Source of the DNA: Chara braunii
Lineage: Eukaryota; Streptophyta; Charophyceae; Charales; Characeae
Length of the DNA stretch: 64,000 nt
Direction: 5' to 3'
NCBI GenBank assembly: GCA_003427395.1
Contig: BFEA01000452.1
Span: 315,553 to 379,552 of the forward strand
A program made the translations under genes and the position numbers. Below the pieces are notes generated by a model, which did not search any database, was not told the DNA's origin, and saw nothing but the letters and a program-made list of their open reading frames with translations. Of the stretch, positions 10,056 to 20,759 are shown in pieces (positions within the stretch are counted from its first letter, which is position 1; every line of letters starts with the position of its first letter).

Positions 10056-11030
10056 GACATAAGTAGGGTAGTGTAAAGAGTAGAGTAGTAGTGCACAGAG
10101 TAGAGTAGAGTAGAGTGCAGTACAGTACAGTACAGTCCAGCATAGAGAAGAGTAGAGTAGAGTAGAGAAGAGTAAGGAGTAGAGAGTAGAGTACGCAGCG
10201 GAGAATAGAGCAGAGTACAGAGTAGAGAGTACAGTAGAGTAGAGTAAAGAAGACTATAGTAGAATACATCGTAGTCTAAAGTACCTAGAGAGAGAGTAAA
10301 GAAGAAGAGTAGAGAGTAGAGAATTGGGTCGAGTAGATTCTGAAGTGTAGAGAAGAGCATAGACAGTAGAGTAGAGTAGAGTCGAAAAGAGAGTAGGCAA
10401 TAGAGAGTAGAGTGTAGAGAGTGTAGCATCAAGAGAAGAGTACAGTACAAAAAAGAGGGGAGAGAGAAGAGAGAGTAGCGAGTAGAGAGTAGACTAATGT
10501 AGTGTACAGTAGAGTAGAGCAGAACGGAGAGTACAGAGTACAACAGAAAGTAGAGAGCAGAGAAGATTTGAGCAGTGGAGTAAAGCAGAGAAGAGTATAT
10601 TCTGGCGTAGGCAAGAGAATAGAAGAGACTGCAGTACAATAGAGATTAAAGTAGGGAAGAGTATACTGTAGAAGGCGAGAGTGTAGTAGTGTAGAGGAGA
10701 GTAGTGTAGTATAGAGTAGAATAGTGTAGAGTAGAGTAGAGTAGAGTAGAGTAGAGTAGAGTAGTGTAGAGTGGAGCGGAGGAGTGGAGTGGAGATGAGA
10801 CGAGATGAGATGAGAATAGAGTGTAGACTGTAGAGGGTAGAACAGAGTAGAGAGTAAAGAGTTGAGTAGAGAGCACAGAACAGGGAGTAGAGCATGGAAT
10901 ACAGATGTGAGAAGAGAGTAGCGTAGAGTGAGTAGTGAGTACTGAATAGACAAGTGTAGAGTAGCATAGAGAGTCGAGAGTAGAGAAGATGGTAGAAAGT
11001 GGAGCGTTGCGTAGAGTAGATTCTAATGAA
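10056..11030. repeat. AGAGT-type pentanucleotide satellite, about 1 kb
   Basis: The strand consists almost entirely of degenerate AGAGT, AGTAG and ACAGT units, with a nearly pure AGAGT block at about 10715-10765. The reverse strand reads as long Tyr/Leu/Ser-rich open frames only because ACTCT repeats lack stops. It is immediately followed by a (CT)n run (11049-11074). Confidence 0.9.
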
Positions 11031-11175
11031 TGTAAGACCATGTTCTTAAATCTCTCTCTCTCTCTCTCTCTCTGCCTCTCTCCCACTAACATGTGGCCTT
11101 TCCATGGGCGACACCAGGACTCTCTCTCTGTCCCCCTCCTCTATCTACCATCTCCCTATCTCTCCTTAGCCGTGG

Positions 11176-11510
11176 GAGCGCATCTCAAGCCACCTCCAGT
11201 GCCCGACATGGAGTGTTTCGTTTTGGGAGAAGGATTATGGCCTTGTCAAACTCGACGGCCCCATAGCGGCATCGGCTATCTCTTCACCCGCATGGCCTCA
11301 CCTTTTATTTATTTCCTTCTCATACAGCCTCGAGCGGGTATGTGGCCACATGAGTGCATCCACGCCGCCTCCAGTGCTCGCCGTGGAGTAACGTTTCAGG
11401 AGAAGGACAATGGCCTTGCCAAACTGACCAGCCCCATGGCGGCGTTGATTATTTCTGCATGTGCATGGCCTCCCCTTCTTCTCTTTCCTTCGTGTACGGC
11501 ATCGCCGCCT
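11176..11510. repeat. Diverged tandem duplication, period about 176 bp
   Basis: The unit starting GAGCGCATCTCAAGCC at 11176 recurs at 11352 (GAGTGCATCCACGCC). It is followed in both by CCTCCAGTG, GGAGAAGGA and ATGGCCTTG(T/C)CAAACT and then a pyrimidine-rich end. No coding role is evident. Confidence 0.75.
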
Positions 11511-11559
11511 CATTCTCCAAATGTTAAAAAGGCAAAAATATGGCGTGTGTACTCTCATA

Positions 11560-11765
11560 CATGTTTTAACGGAAAATTCATTCTCATTTTGCTCATTTGG
11601 ACAGTGGTGAGGTGAGTCCCAACTAATTTTAAAAGGGCCGCGGCCTGAGACATCATCAGTGGACTGACCTGCCCCACAAATTCTGTTAGTCTCGGTCTGG
11701 TTTCAAGGTTCGGTCTGTATTTCAAGAGTTCATGGGTGTACCAACTGAGCTGGGCTCGTTGGTCA
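11560..11765 (-). repeat. Possible tRNA-derived SINE head
   Basis: On the minus strand, AGCCCAGCTCAGTTGG at about 11749 looks like a tRNA A box and D arm. It is followed by GAACTCTTGAAATACAGACC, which also occurs near 32605 as GAACTCCTGAAATACAGACC-like sequence. The B box is degraded. Read as an old SINE fragment; chance similarity cannot be excluded. Confidence 0.3.
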
Positions 11766-12830
11766 GGGCCCCGGCTTATTTTTCCTTTTTCCCGACGTTT
11801 TCCTTCCATGGAGCATCGGCTTTTCTTTCTCAGTGGCGGCACATTATTTTTCTGTGGGACGTCAGAGCACGATCAGAGGTGGTCGAGTTGTTTTTCATGG
11901 AGGACATCCTGACACAGCATCACCGGAAACGATGGACAGCCCATCAAAAAGTATCAAAAAGTAAGGAATAGTGAGGAATCAACAACGCCACCACTTACGA
12001 TAACCAAGATTTCACGAGGACGCAAAGAAAGCAAAAAGGAGAGCAAATAGACAACATACATGTCACAAGCACAGAACCCAGAAACACTAACCTGTCGCAA
12101 ATGTGAACCCTGCAACCCCGTTAAGAAAACACATCTCCTGCAATCCCGTCCATGGATATGAGAATCCAATAGCCAAACTTCAGGAAAACCATATGCTCGG
12201 CGTGCACTGTTAGACTCACAGCCCACCAAGCTGTACAGTTTTGTTTTTGATCTAGTTCTCCCCAGGCACTACCACTGTTCCCAGCAGATCCCGGATGTGT
12301 CACTGCCATGAAAGGGGATCATTGCAGGCCTTTACAATAGCCATCTGGAGGAGGTCTAGTGCAGCTGCAAAAGAGACCACGCATTGCACTGGCAAGAGCC
12401 CATTGGAAAACAGAACAACAGCTTATTGCTATCAAACCCCAAGGTCTGGCACGTTTACGCACGGGCACAGACCTGGTTCCACAACATACGCTCAGGAAGA
12501 GTGGGAGTTCCAGCATGAGCAGCCCAGGAGGGTGTGTATAGGAATCTTAGAAGATCCCTACCTCAAATGCTGGCCAGTCTCAGATGACATCATCATTTTC
12601 AATGACCTAAGATCAAACTGCCCGAACTTCTTTTGCCTCAGCAGTGATAGTAGTGCAGAAGCCCAGAGGAAGCACCAAAGCATCCAGCCACAGTTGAGCC
12701 TGGGACAGCATGATACAGACATTTATCGAGTACCATCTGCTTCCCAGCAGACCAACGTCTCTAGTTCGTCCCCTCTGAGATTTCCAACACGTCGTGCCAA
12801 TCGCACAGCTCATTGTAGTGCTCCGCTGGC
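11766..12830. other. Anonymous sequence without recognisable genes
   Basis: The longest frames (for example 12295-12933 plus) are Ser/Thr-rich, lack a known motif and run into a tandem duplication at their 3' end, so I do not call them genes. No transposon ends or RNA genes were seen. Confidence 0.5.
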
Positions 12831-13100
12831 GACTGGCAACGTTGTTGTGTCCTCTCTCCTTGATCTGAGCATTCTTCAGGCTCATCAGCCACAACTTACC
12901 AGACATACACGTCTTGCGTCTAACACACTGTGACCCTAACAGGGATTAACATCTCCGTCATCCAGACTCGTTGTGGTGACTGGCAACGTTGTTGTATCCT
13001 CTCTCCTTGATCTGAGCATTCTTCAGGCTCATCAGGAGCGACTTACCAGACGTACGCGTCTTGCGTCTAACACATCTCCGTCATCCAGACTCATTGTGCA
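12831..13100. repeat. Tandem duplication, period about 147 bp
   Basis: The segment beginning GACTGGCAACGTTGTTGT at 12831 recurs at 12978 with the same downstream order (TGATCTGAGCATTCTTCAGG, CATCTCCGTCATCCAGACTC). The second unit lacks about 26 bases. The duplication accounts for the similar ends of two open frames in this area. Confidence 0.85.
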
Positions 13101-13657
13101 TGCTACCCCTCTTTCGGCACCCCACCTCTCTCCTAGTGCCTCTTCCAGGATAAATAAGAAGAGTTCAGTCAACAGCCGCATTATGCGAATGATGCTACTG
13201 CTGCCCATCTCTCTCTTTCCCAGCTCTATGCCAATGACCTTTCCCATGACTCTCACTGAAACTAGTAGGTGCAGTCGATGTCCATATCCCATGCTCGCAG
13301 GACTTACCTTCAGGCACAATATTATGGCTGGCCACTTTTCACATTTCTGCCATTGTAAATGTTACGATCCTGGCCAATTTCGAAGTATACATTTATCAGA
13401 AAGTACAATGCCATCCAATTGCATAGACCAAAGATAATGCTCTTCTTCTTCGCCAACCAATCTCCTCCTCGTCATCTCCTCCCCTCTTATTCAAACAAGA
13501 CATAACAATAATAATGATGAATGGCTGAATCAGAAGCAATGTCTGAATCCCTCTTCTACTGCAGGCACAACATGAGGTCCACCTTAGCCATGGCCACCCT
13601 CCTCCTTCCTCTTCATGTAGGCCGAGGCTATGGCGAACCACTGAGGGCTCAACCCTC
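13101..13657. other. Anonymous sequence without recognisable genes
   Basis: No motif-bearing frame. Contains a short AATAATAATGATGAATGG patch near 13508. Nothing else was seen. Confidence 0.5.
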
Positions 13658-14125
13658 CTGTCCAAAGGACAACCCAAAGCAGCTATCTCACTGCCTCCCT
13701 GTGCAAAGGACAACGCAAAGCAGCTATGTCGCTGCTGATTAGGCCGCCATGCCTGTCTCTGCCCCGAGCTTCCTTGGTGCAGCACTAGCCCAACTGGGGC
13801 CTTCCAGATGCAGCGCCTATCAAGGTGATGAAGATAGTGTCCACCATAGCCAGGTAGGTACCTCACCACTCTCCTCCTTGGTCCTCTTCTCCCTCCTCCT
13901 ACCGGTAGAGCTCCACCATAGCCAAGGTGGAAGCTCCCAGCTTCTTCCTTCCCTCAGTGATCCTCCAGCCAGCGCTCCAACAGCGTGTCGCCAAAATTGC
14001 ACACTGAAGAATGAGGCTGGGCTCTTCGCTCAGCCTCAAGATATAGCGGCCTACCTGCCTCCTGGGCGGTGGCTTCCACGCTCAGCCTCAAGATATAGCG
14101 GCCTACCTGCCTCCTGGGCGGTGAC
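13658..14125. repeat. Local short tandem duplications
   Basis: Two duplications are visible: CTGTSCAAAGGACAACSCAAAGCAGC units at 13658-13737 (about 40 bp), and GCTCAGCCTCAAGATATAGC units at 14029-14123 (about 50 bp). Between them CCACCATAGCCAGGTAGG (13842-13860) and CCACCATAGCCAAGG (13914-13928) repeat a motif that also occurs at 44725-44955. Confidence 0.75.
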
Positions 14126-15429
14126 TTCCAGTCTGCTCGGCCTACCAAGCAACCGGTACCTCCTCCCTTTCGGAGGGAAACATCATTGCAGACTCTGATA
14201 TCACCCGTACAGGCCCTAGACTCAGACTGGATGGACTGGTACCCGAGTAAGCCTGGCCTACCACTACTGGGCCTCTAAAATTGCCAACTTTGTCTTCTTC
14301 TCCTCGGCCTCGAGTACCCGGCATCTACTGCTACTGGGTGTGGTACCGGCCAACCTGCTACTCGAGTCTTTTTCCTCTTCTCCAAGTGTCGCGGGCCTCT
14401 GGCTCCGCCATTTGAGTGTTTTCCCCTGCTGCAACCCTCAATGTTCACGGCCACAGGTAAGTACCGGCCCTACGGGCCTCCCAAACAAGCAAGTACCCTT
14501 GCGGGTCACAGACACACTCATGCCGACAAGCACTCAGACAGGCATGCAGGTCATCAAGCACGCTCACACGCAGACTTAGAAAACTCGGCAGAATGTGGGA
14601 ATCTCAGCAAGGCATCCATTCCATCGGCAGAACCCAGAAATCATCAGTGTTCTCAGTCCGTGTCATGGAGGTTCATTACATAAATCCAAATGGACACCAT
14701 TCAGTATAGCACCTCCTTTCAAGATGAACCCATCCCTCTCCACCCCGCACCCTCTCCACCATCACCCAAGTTCGCTTCATGTTCTGTGTCCACAAGCATT
14801 TCTCAACGTAAAGAACTTTGTGAATGAGCAGATGAAAGAGATATGCACTGACCTTCTTGCCTGAAATCACACTTCTTCGGATGCCCTCCTTGTCTCTACC
14901 TAGAAGCTGCTTGCCAAGGGAAAAAGAACAGTAGAACACACCGTCATTGTAAGTTTGACATAAAGACACCAGTTGCAGACAGATATAAGTCATAACAGAA
15001 CAAAGGGGACTCCAGAAAAAACGATACAGAGAATACGAACAATGAGAGAATTACAGGGATGTGATGCAAATGAAACGGTTTTCGCCTTTCTGCAGTCACA
15101 GATGCGGGCCCTAGAGTTCAATCCCCAGACCTCACTTTGCCCATGTACAGTATCGAGTCGACCCCGAGTGTTTGAAACCGTGACCTGTGTTCTGGTAGTT
15201 GTCTGTCGTCTGTCGTAGGTCTGTGTAGTGGTAGGGGGTCGATCTGTAGGTCTGCCAATTAGGAGTCACGGCTTTCTAGAGGTTGTAGCTGTAGGTACTC
15301 TGAAAGGTCAAGGTCGTAGCTGGCTACAGTATCCGAAGGGTCAAGATCGTAGCTGCTGCAGTATCCGAATCTTTCCTAGGTACAGTTGTATTTTTCCTAC
15401 CCTATTATCTTCTCTCAATGTGTCTTACA
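14126..15429. other. Anonymous sequence without recognisable genes
   Basis: No supported gene. Short repeats of TCTGTCGTCTGTCGTAGGTC and GGTCAAG(G/A)TCGTAGCTG lie at 15196-15355. On the minus strand, GTCTGGGGATTGAACTCT (15115-15133) resembles a tRNA B box but has no A-box partner. Confidence 0.5.
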
Positions 15430-15664
15430 CTAGGTACCCATGTTTATGTCCTAACCTTAATCCTACGGAAAGACCTGGAATCAAAAGCAGCGAATAACCA
15501 ACTAAGCTAGAATCACCAGGAACAGGAGCGAACAGCCTTAAATACCCTAGCTACCCATGTTTATGTGCTACCCTTGATCCTGCGGAAAGACCTGGAATCA
15601 CAAGCAGTGAATAACCAACTAAGAAAGAATTACCAGGAGGAGCGAACAGCCTTAAATACCCTAC
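15430..15664. repeat. Tandem duplication, period about 117 bp
   Basis: CTAGGTACCCATGTTTATG (15430) and CTAGCTACCCATGTTTATG (15547) each begin a unit running through GGAAAGACCTGGAATCA, AATAACCAACTAAG and GAACAGCCTTAAATACCCT. Confidence 0.85.
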
Positions 15665-15704
15665 TCAAACCTGAACGGCCGCAGTGTTATGGGTCTAAGT
15701 CTAC

Positions 15705-15880
15705 CAATCTCTGCTCTGAGCGGGGAGCAGCACCCAAGCTCCTAACACCTGGCACGGGCTGGTGAAGCCGAAGGGTAACACAGGAGGCCGTGGGAGACTG
15801 AATCGACGACATGGGGAATCGAACCCACGACCTCCTGAATACCACTTACGTGCTCAAACCAACTGAGCTAGCCCGCTTGG
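15705..15880 (-). repeat. tRNA-derived SINE-like sequence
   Basis: The minus strand reads GGGCTAGCTCAGTTGGTTTG (D arm and RNA polymerase III A box). About 35 bases later comes GTGGGTTCGATTCCCC (T arm and B box), the layout of a tRNA-related promoter. The D stem pairs (GCTC/GAGC), but the T stem pairs only partly (GTGGG with CCCCA) and no good acceptor stem closes, so this is not a working tRNA gene. The downstream body includes a CCTGGCACGGGCTGGTGAAG-like part that has a counterpart at about 32300-32340. Confidence 0.5.
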
Positions 15881-16003
15881 GCCTCAGGGTTTCCCTCTTA
15901 TTTGTTCTTACAACTCTCTTTTTTGACTTTGCCTCTCAGGTGCAAGGCTCCTTAGGTACCGAACAGCCCGAAAAAACAGATCCAATAGGATAAGGTCCAT
16001 AGC

Positions 16004-17187
16004 TGTTGCATATTGTAACGTGCAGACCAGAACAAGAACCGACCTCTCAATGCAAAGTACAAGATGGCGCAAACGGAAGACTTAGATACCAATGATCCGA
16101 TCAATCAATGTTGCAATGCAGCCCTGAACATACATCATCATCATCATCATCCCAGAGGGTGAAAGTGGTCTGGCGCTTCACACAGGAAGACTGCGCAAGC
16201 CCCACACATACACAGACGAAGATGACGGGGATTAGACGAAGAGAAGGGAAAGATGGGAATGTCGTCAACACCAAGTCTTCGGCACAGTCCCAAATAGTCC
16301 CTCGTCAAAATGTCTGAATCCCGAATGTCGAGTTTGTATCCAATGTCGTCAAGTCTCAGGTCATATCTCTCTCTCGTAGTCCACAGATACTGAGAAGTAG
16401 GCAGCGACAGGGGAAGAAGAGATGGACTTAGAAGAGGAACAAGAAGAACTCTCTCTCTCTCTCTCAGTCCAGTACTGACCTGTGAAGGTGGCGCTGTGAT
16501 GCAGGTACCTCTAAGATGGAGCTGGAGCAATGGCGCCACAGGTTAGTACCACTGGCCTCCGCCAGTCACCTCTCCCCCATATCACTACTACCACTACTGC
16601 TATAGAGCCCAGCGCTGAAGACTACAGCTATGGCGCCCAGCGCTGAAGACTACAGCTATGGTGCCCAGCGCTGAAGACTACACTAGCGCTAAGCTGCCCT
16701 GGGCAGCGCTCCTCCTGAGTGCTGCTCCGCTATCCTGAAGACTACCCTGACTACTGTCCAACTACCTACCCGTGAAGTGCCTGGGAAGGTCCTATGTACT
16801 TCCACGGGTGCCTCCTGACTGCAGGCGAGCAGTCCAGGAGGCTGCTCTTGCCAATGCCGATCAGAGGCAGGGGCTGCCGCTGCAGCTCCTGCTCAAGCTC
16901 GTGAGGAACCGGTTATTTCTGGCCTGTTCCGCATCCCTGTTTACGTGCCTGAGTCTTAGGGGCGGTCGAAACAATGAGGACCTGAAAAAGGCCCTCCGTT
17001 TCAGGCTGGAAAAACTCTGGGTCTGAAAGACCCAGAAATAGGCTAAAACGGAGTAGGGACTGCAGGCCCTCGTTTTTCAGCTTTCAGGCTGAAACGACCG
17101 GGGCCTGTAAGCCCTAAGTTTTAGGCTTTTAGGCTGAATGTCCGGGACGGGCCCTGCAGGGCCCGTGTGGCTACGCAGTATGCCACA
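16004..17187 (-). mobile_element. Element B 3' LTR
   Basis: Reverse complement starts TGTGGCATACTGCG at 17187 and ends TATGCAACA at 16004. It has three copies of a 28-bp unit (GCCCAGCGCTGAAGACTACA plus GCTATGGY) around 16604-16695, whereas the 5' LTR has one, which explains most of the length difference (about 1184 versus 1124 bp). The ATCATCATCATCATC run at 16135-16150 is one repeat longer than in the 5' LTR. Confidence 0.9.
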
Positions 17188-17200
17188 CCCCCCCCTCCGT
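17188..17200 (-). other. Element B polypurine tract
   Basis: On the minus strand a GGAGGGGGGG run precedes the TGTGG LTR start, matching element A's tract position and sequence. Confidence 0.75.
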
Positions 17201-17204
17201 GAAA

Positions 17205-18555
17205 GACCGAGCTTACCTGCGAGGGCGAAGCTGTCTGTTTGAGGGAGGGACCACAGTCCGGGTGGGAGGGGCTGGTCGTGAAGCTTCCTGAGCTAACCTC
17301 CGCTTTTCATAATGCGCGTAGATCAGCGGTGCGGATGCTTCCAAATCTGTGCCTGAAATCCACAGAGTGTCGTCGCGATCACATGTGACTTTGTACTAAC
17401 GCGGCTTGCTGCTGTACTTGCGATCGGTGATGACGCGGTCAACTTCCTGATGACCATCCATAGAAGGAGGGTCCTGCGATCGTCGGCCCGGAAAGTCGTC
17501 GTTCTTGGTTGGCGTGCAAGTTGCCAGCTTCGAGGCATGAAACTGGATGGACCGTCAGATGCTCTGGAATGTTGATCACAAATGAAGGGCCATCGGGCTC
17601 ATCGCCCACGGCTGCTGTCACAGACCATCGTCAAAACCACTTGGGAAGTAGTTTGCGTGAAACATCTTGTTCCAGTGCAAACTCTTCCGCGGAGACCCAA
17701 ACCAGATCACCGGCGCAGATAGGACATGGCACGCGACGCCTGTTGGCTTGCTGCTGCATGCGGACTTGAGCCTTTTGCATATTCACGCGGGCTTGAGTCA
17801 GCAAGTCCCAGTACTTCCGAATGGAAGCGGGGGAGCAAGAGGCGTCAATGTCGGCTGGTCGAGGGAGGAGAAGGTCGACGAAGATCCGGCCTTTCCGTCC
17901 ACCGTGGTGCAACTCGATTGGAGTCACGCCGATCGCCGGATGCACCGAAGTGTTGTAGGCGAACTCGATGTCAGGGAGGCGGTCAACCCAATCTTTCTGG
18001 TCCGGACCGATGAGGGTACAAAGAATCATTTGAGCGGTTTGATGGGCCCGCTCCGTCTGCCCGTCTGTCTGTGGATGCCGAGCCGAACTTGGCTTCATCG
18101 TCGTGCCAAACTCTACATGAGAGCAGTCCAAAATGCTGACATGAAATGAGTGTCGCAGTCGCTGACAATGTCTTCTGGTACACCGTGGCCACACATCCAG
18201 CCAATGCGCAGGAGGCGTGCCAGCTCGTGAGCCGTGGAGTAGTACTTGCAAGGAAGAAAACGCGCGTACTTACTCGATCGGTCCGCCACTGTAAGGATGC
18301 CGTCGTGCCCGAGCCGATCGCGAGGGAATGGACCGGTGACGTCCATGCCAATGGAGAGACCGGGTTCCCGTGGGATAGGCATCGGGTGTAACTCCCCATA
18401 GGGATTGCGGTTGCGGGGTTTGCTGCGTCGGCAAATTTCGCATGAGTCGCAATACCGAGTGACATCGGTAATGAGGTCAGGCCATCGGAATTGCTGTCGA
18501 AGCCGTGCAATAGTGCGGTTGACTCAGAAATGGCCGGCGAGTCACGAATCATGAT
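17205..18555 (-). pseudogene. Element B integrase with C-terminal domain, frameshifted
   Basis: Minus-strand frames give, in order, CDSCEIC near 18440-18420 (second half of the HHCC zinc site), MDVTGPFP (first catalytic Asp region) and IVSDCDTHFMSAFW (second catalytic Asp) within 18382-18113. After a frameshift near 18150 comes HPQTDGQTERAHQT with the catalytic Glu in 18251-17631. The C-terminal domain continues through GDLVWVS, LPKWF and, after a further shift near 17630, GPSFVINIPEHL. It is a close relative of element A's C-terminus (1-900). At least three frame breaks and several stops are present. All three catalytic acidic residues can still be read. Confidence 0.85.
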
Positions 18556-18589
18556 ACTCGTTGAGGAGGCGAAGTCCGGATCAAACTAG

Positions 18590-19200
18590 TATGCCCGGAT
18601 GAAGTGTCGCTGAAGCTCCTCGTCCAATGCGAAGGCATGTTGAGTAATAGCGCAAAGATCAGGTCTTCGCGAGAGTGCATCCGCTGCGCGATTGGAGAGG
18701 CCGAGAAGATGTTTCGGTGTGAAGTCAAACTGGTCGATGAAGTACATCCATCGTTCGATCGTGCTGCTCACCGTATCCTGCGTCTTGTAGTAGGTCAATG
18801 GATTGTTGTCCGTAACCCATGTGAACCTACGACGCCCAAGGAGGATGTGTCGCCATCGCTTGAGAGCCATGACAAACGCGAGTAACTCCTTGCATCATCA
18901 AGCGAGTTGATGGGAGGCAGTTTGTGGCTGAAGTACTCCACAGGGTGCCAGTCGTCGCCGTCGTGCTGTTCCAAGACTGCCCCAACGCTATAGCCGGAAG
19001 CGTCCGTAGTCACTCTCGTCGGCAAGCTGGGGTCATAGATGCCAAGGACGGGTGCCATAAGCATAGCCGTCTTAAGTGCTTGGAATGACCGGTGTGCGTC
19101 ATCATCGAATACGAATGGCACCTTTGGCGACTGTGACCTCGTCATAGGTGCAGCAATCCTGGAATATTCGGTGATGAATCGTTGATATTAGCCCGCCATC
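18590..19200 (-). pseudogene. Element B RNase H domain, frameshifted
   Basis: The RNA strand-degrading domain of the polyprotein, in two frames. 19145-18795 carries TTDASGYSVGAVLEQ, the first catalytic Asp strand, and HPVEYFSHKL. 18870-18586 carries VTDNNPLTYY and a DQFDFTPKHLLGLSNRAADALSRR tail marking the linker to integrase. The YERELLA-type motif expected between them is destroyed at the frame change (about 18890). A stop follows HFIRAY at 18586. Confidence 0.82.
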
Positions 19201-19229
19201 CCCATGAATGAGCGAACGTCTGTGGTGTT

Positions 19230-20170
19230 GGTGGGCTCCGGCCACACTCATAAGGCCTCGATCTTGTCCGCGAGCGGACGGATGTCTTTCGGCGTCACAT
19301 AGTGGCCCAGGTACTCCAGCTCCTGCTGCGCGAACTCGCACTTGTCGCGGTTCGCTTTGTACTTGGCCTGTCGTAGCCGCTCCAAAACAGTGCGCAGGTG
19401 TTCCACATGCTTGTCCAAACTCCGACTGTACACCAAGATGTCGTCAAGGTAGATGAGTACAAACCGATCCAGCATGTGTCGGAACTCCGTTGTCATAGCC
19501 GCTTCGAAAGTGGCTGGGGTATTCGTAAGGCCAAACGGCATGACCAGCCATTCGAAATGCCCATACCATGTCTTGAACGTGGTTTTGTAGCGATCCTCCT
19601 TGCGAATCTCCAGTTGGTGATATCCCAACTTGAGGTCCAGCTTGGAGAAGAATTTGGAGTCGCGCAGTCGCTCGAGAAGAACGTCGATGCGTGGGAGAGG
19701 GCCGGCATTCCTGATCATCGCGTTGAGCTTGCGATAATCGATGCACAACCGCAAGTCCTTGTTCTTTTTCCGGACGAAGACAACAGGAGCACCGTATGGC
19801 GATGAGGTAGACCGAATCAAGCCTTTCTCTAGAACATCGCCGACTTGTGCACGGAGCACTCTTCCTCGCTCATTCGGTAGATGCAACCGCGCAGAGGTAC
19901 GGCCCCGTCCTCGAGGATGATCTCGTGGCGGATGGGCCGATCCGGTACTACTCCATGCGGGCCTTCGAACACGTCGTTGTAGGCATCGAGAAGTTCGGTG
20001 ATGCGTGGATCCGAAGATCAGTCCGTAGATGAAGCGTCTCGGGGCCGGAGGGCGCGGAGAAAACACACCCCCATTTCCTCGATGTCGTCTCTGATGATGG
20101 AAGCTCGCATGCTTGCGGCGGATACCACGAGGCAGCTGATCGAAGGATGAGGAAGAGGCACCGTGCATGG
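19230..20170 (-). pseudogene. Element B reverse transcriptase
   Basis: A long minus-strand frame (20168-19248) contains the palm and fingers of a gypsy reverse transcriptase. Recognisable motifs are GLIRSTSSPYGAPVVFVRKK, LRLCIDYRKLN, FFSKLDLKLGYHQLEI (first catalytic Asp; Leu replaces the usual Ser in LDLKSGYHQ), VMPFGLTNTPATFE and IYLDDILVYSRS, with the YxDD active site intact. The upstream 50-60 residues are out of frame. The domain itself has no stop, which makes it the best preserved part of element B. Confidence 0.9.
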
Positions 20171-20239
20171 AACTAATACTCCATTCCGATCACGAACGTG
20201 AATGGTGCAGTTGAAGAACTTCACCGGGTAATCCTTGCT

Positions 20240-20700
20240 TCACAGCCATGACATGCCCAAGATCATGTCGAATTTGGTGTCCAGAATGTCGAAGGACACC
20301 GCCTCACTTACGTGAGGGGTAAAGTACACTGGGACGTCGTCGATGCACCGATCGATTGACTTGTGCGTGTGACTGTCCGCCAACGTGACTTGCGTAGGCT
20401 GGGACTTCCTCCGGACGCGTGGGCCAAGGCCGGCGCGCACCATGAAGTCCTGGCTGATGTAGTTGCGAGTAGCTGCACAATCGATCAAGGCGCTGCAGGT
20501 CGGCTCTCCGATGTGAATGCGTACGTATAGCAATGGTGCGTCGATGTCGTCGTACTGTTGCATCTTCAACTCGCAGTCGTTCTTCGGGATGTAGGCGTGA
20601 AGGTCGACAACCTCTGCTCCGGCGTCCATCAACGGAGCTGGTACTGCAATGTGCAAGTAATCCCGCAATTGTGCAATGTGGTTTCGGCAATCGTCCGGTC
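20240..20700 (-). pseudogene. Element B aspartic protease
   Basis: Retropepsin-like frame of 142 residues (20668-20240), with ALIDCAATRNYISQDF as the active-site loop and FDMILGMSWL near the end, the ILG flap-side motif of gypsy proteases. The catalytic triad reads Asp-Cys-Ala where Asp-Ser/Thr-Gly is expected. The Asp survives but the Gly is lost, so activity is doubtful. A TGA follows MSWL, and a separate frame (20224-20018) continues the linker to reverse transcriptase. In an intact element this enzyme would cut Gag-Pol. Confidence 0.8.
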
Positions 20701-20759
20701 GAGGGAACGGGCATCCACTGGAAGTCCGTGAACGTCAACGGGTTGAGCTCTTCAAGTCT

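Noticed and set aside
10039-11092. Several long minus-strand frames rich in Tyr, Leu and Ser
   Set aside because: They are translations of the AGAGT satellite, which lacks stop codons on that strand.
11732-11971. 79-codon plus-strand frame near the SINE-like sequence
   Set aside because: Overlaps the putative tRNA-related head on the other strand and shows no recognisable protein feature.
12295-12933. 212-codon plus-strand frame
   Set aside because: No motif, runs into a tandem duplication, and no splice or start context sets it apart from chance.
15810-15880. A tRNA gene on the minus strand
   Set aside because: D arm and T loop are present, but the T stem pairs only partly and no acceptor stem closes, so a SINE head is more likely.
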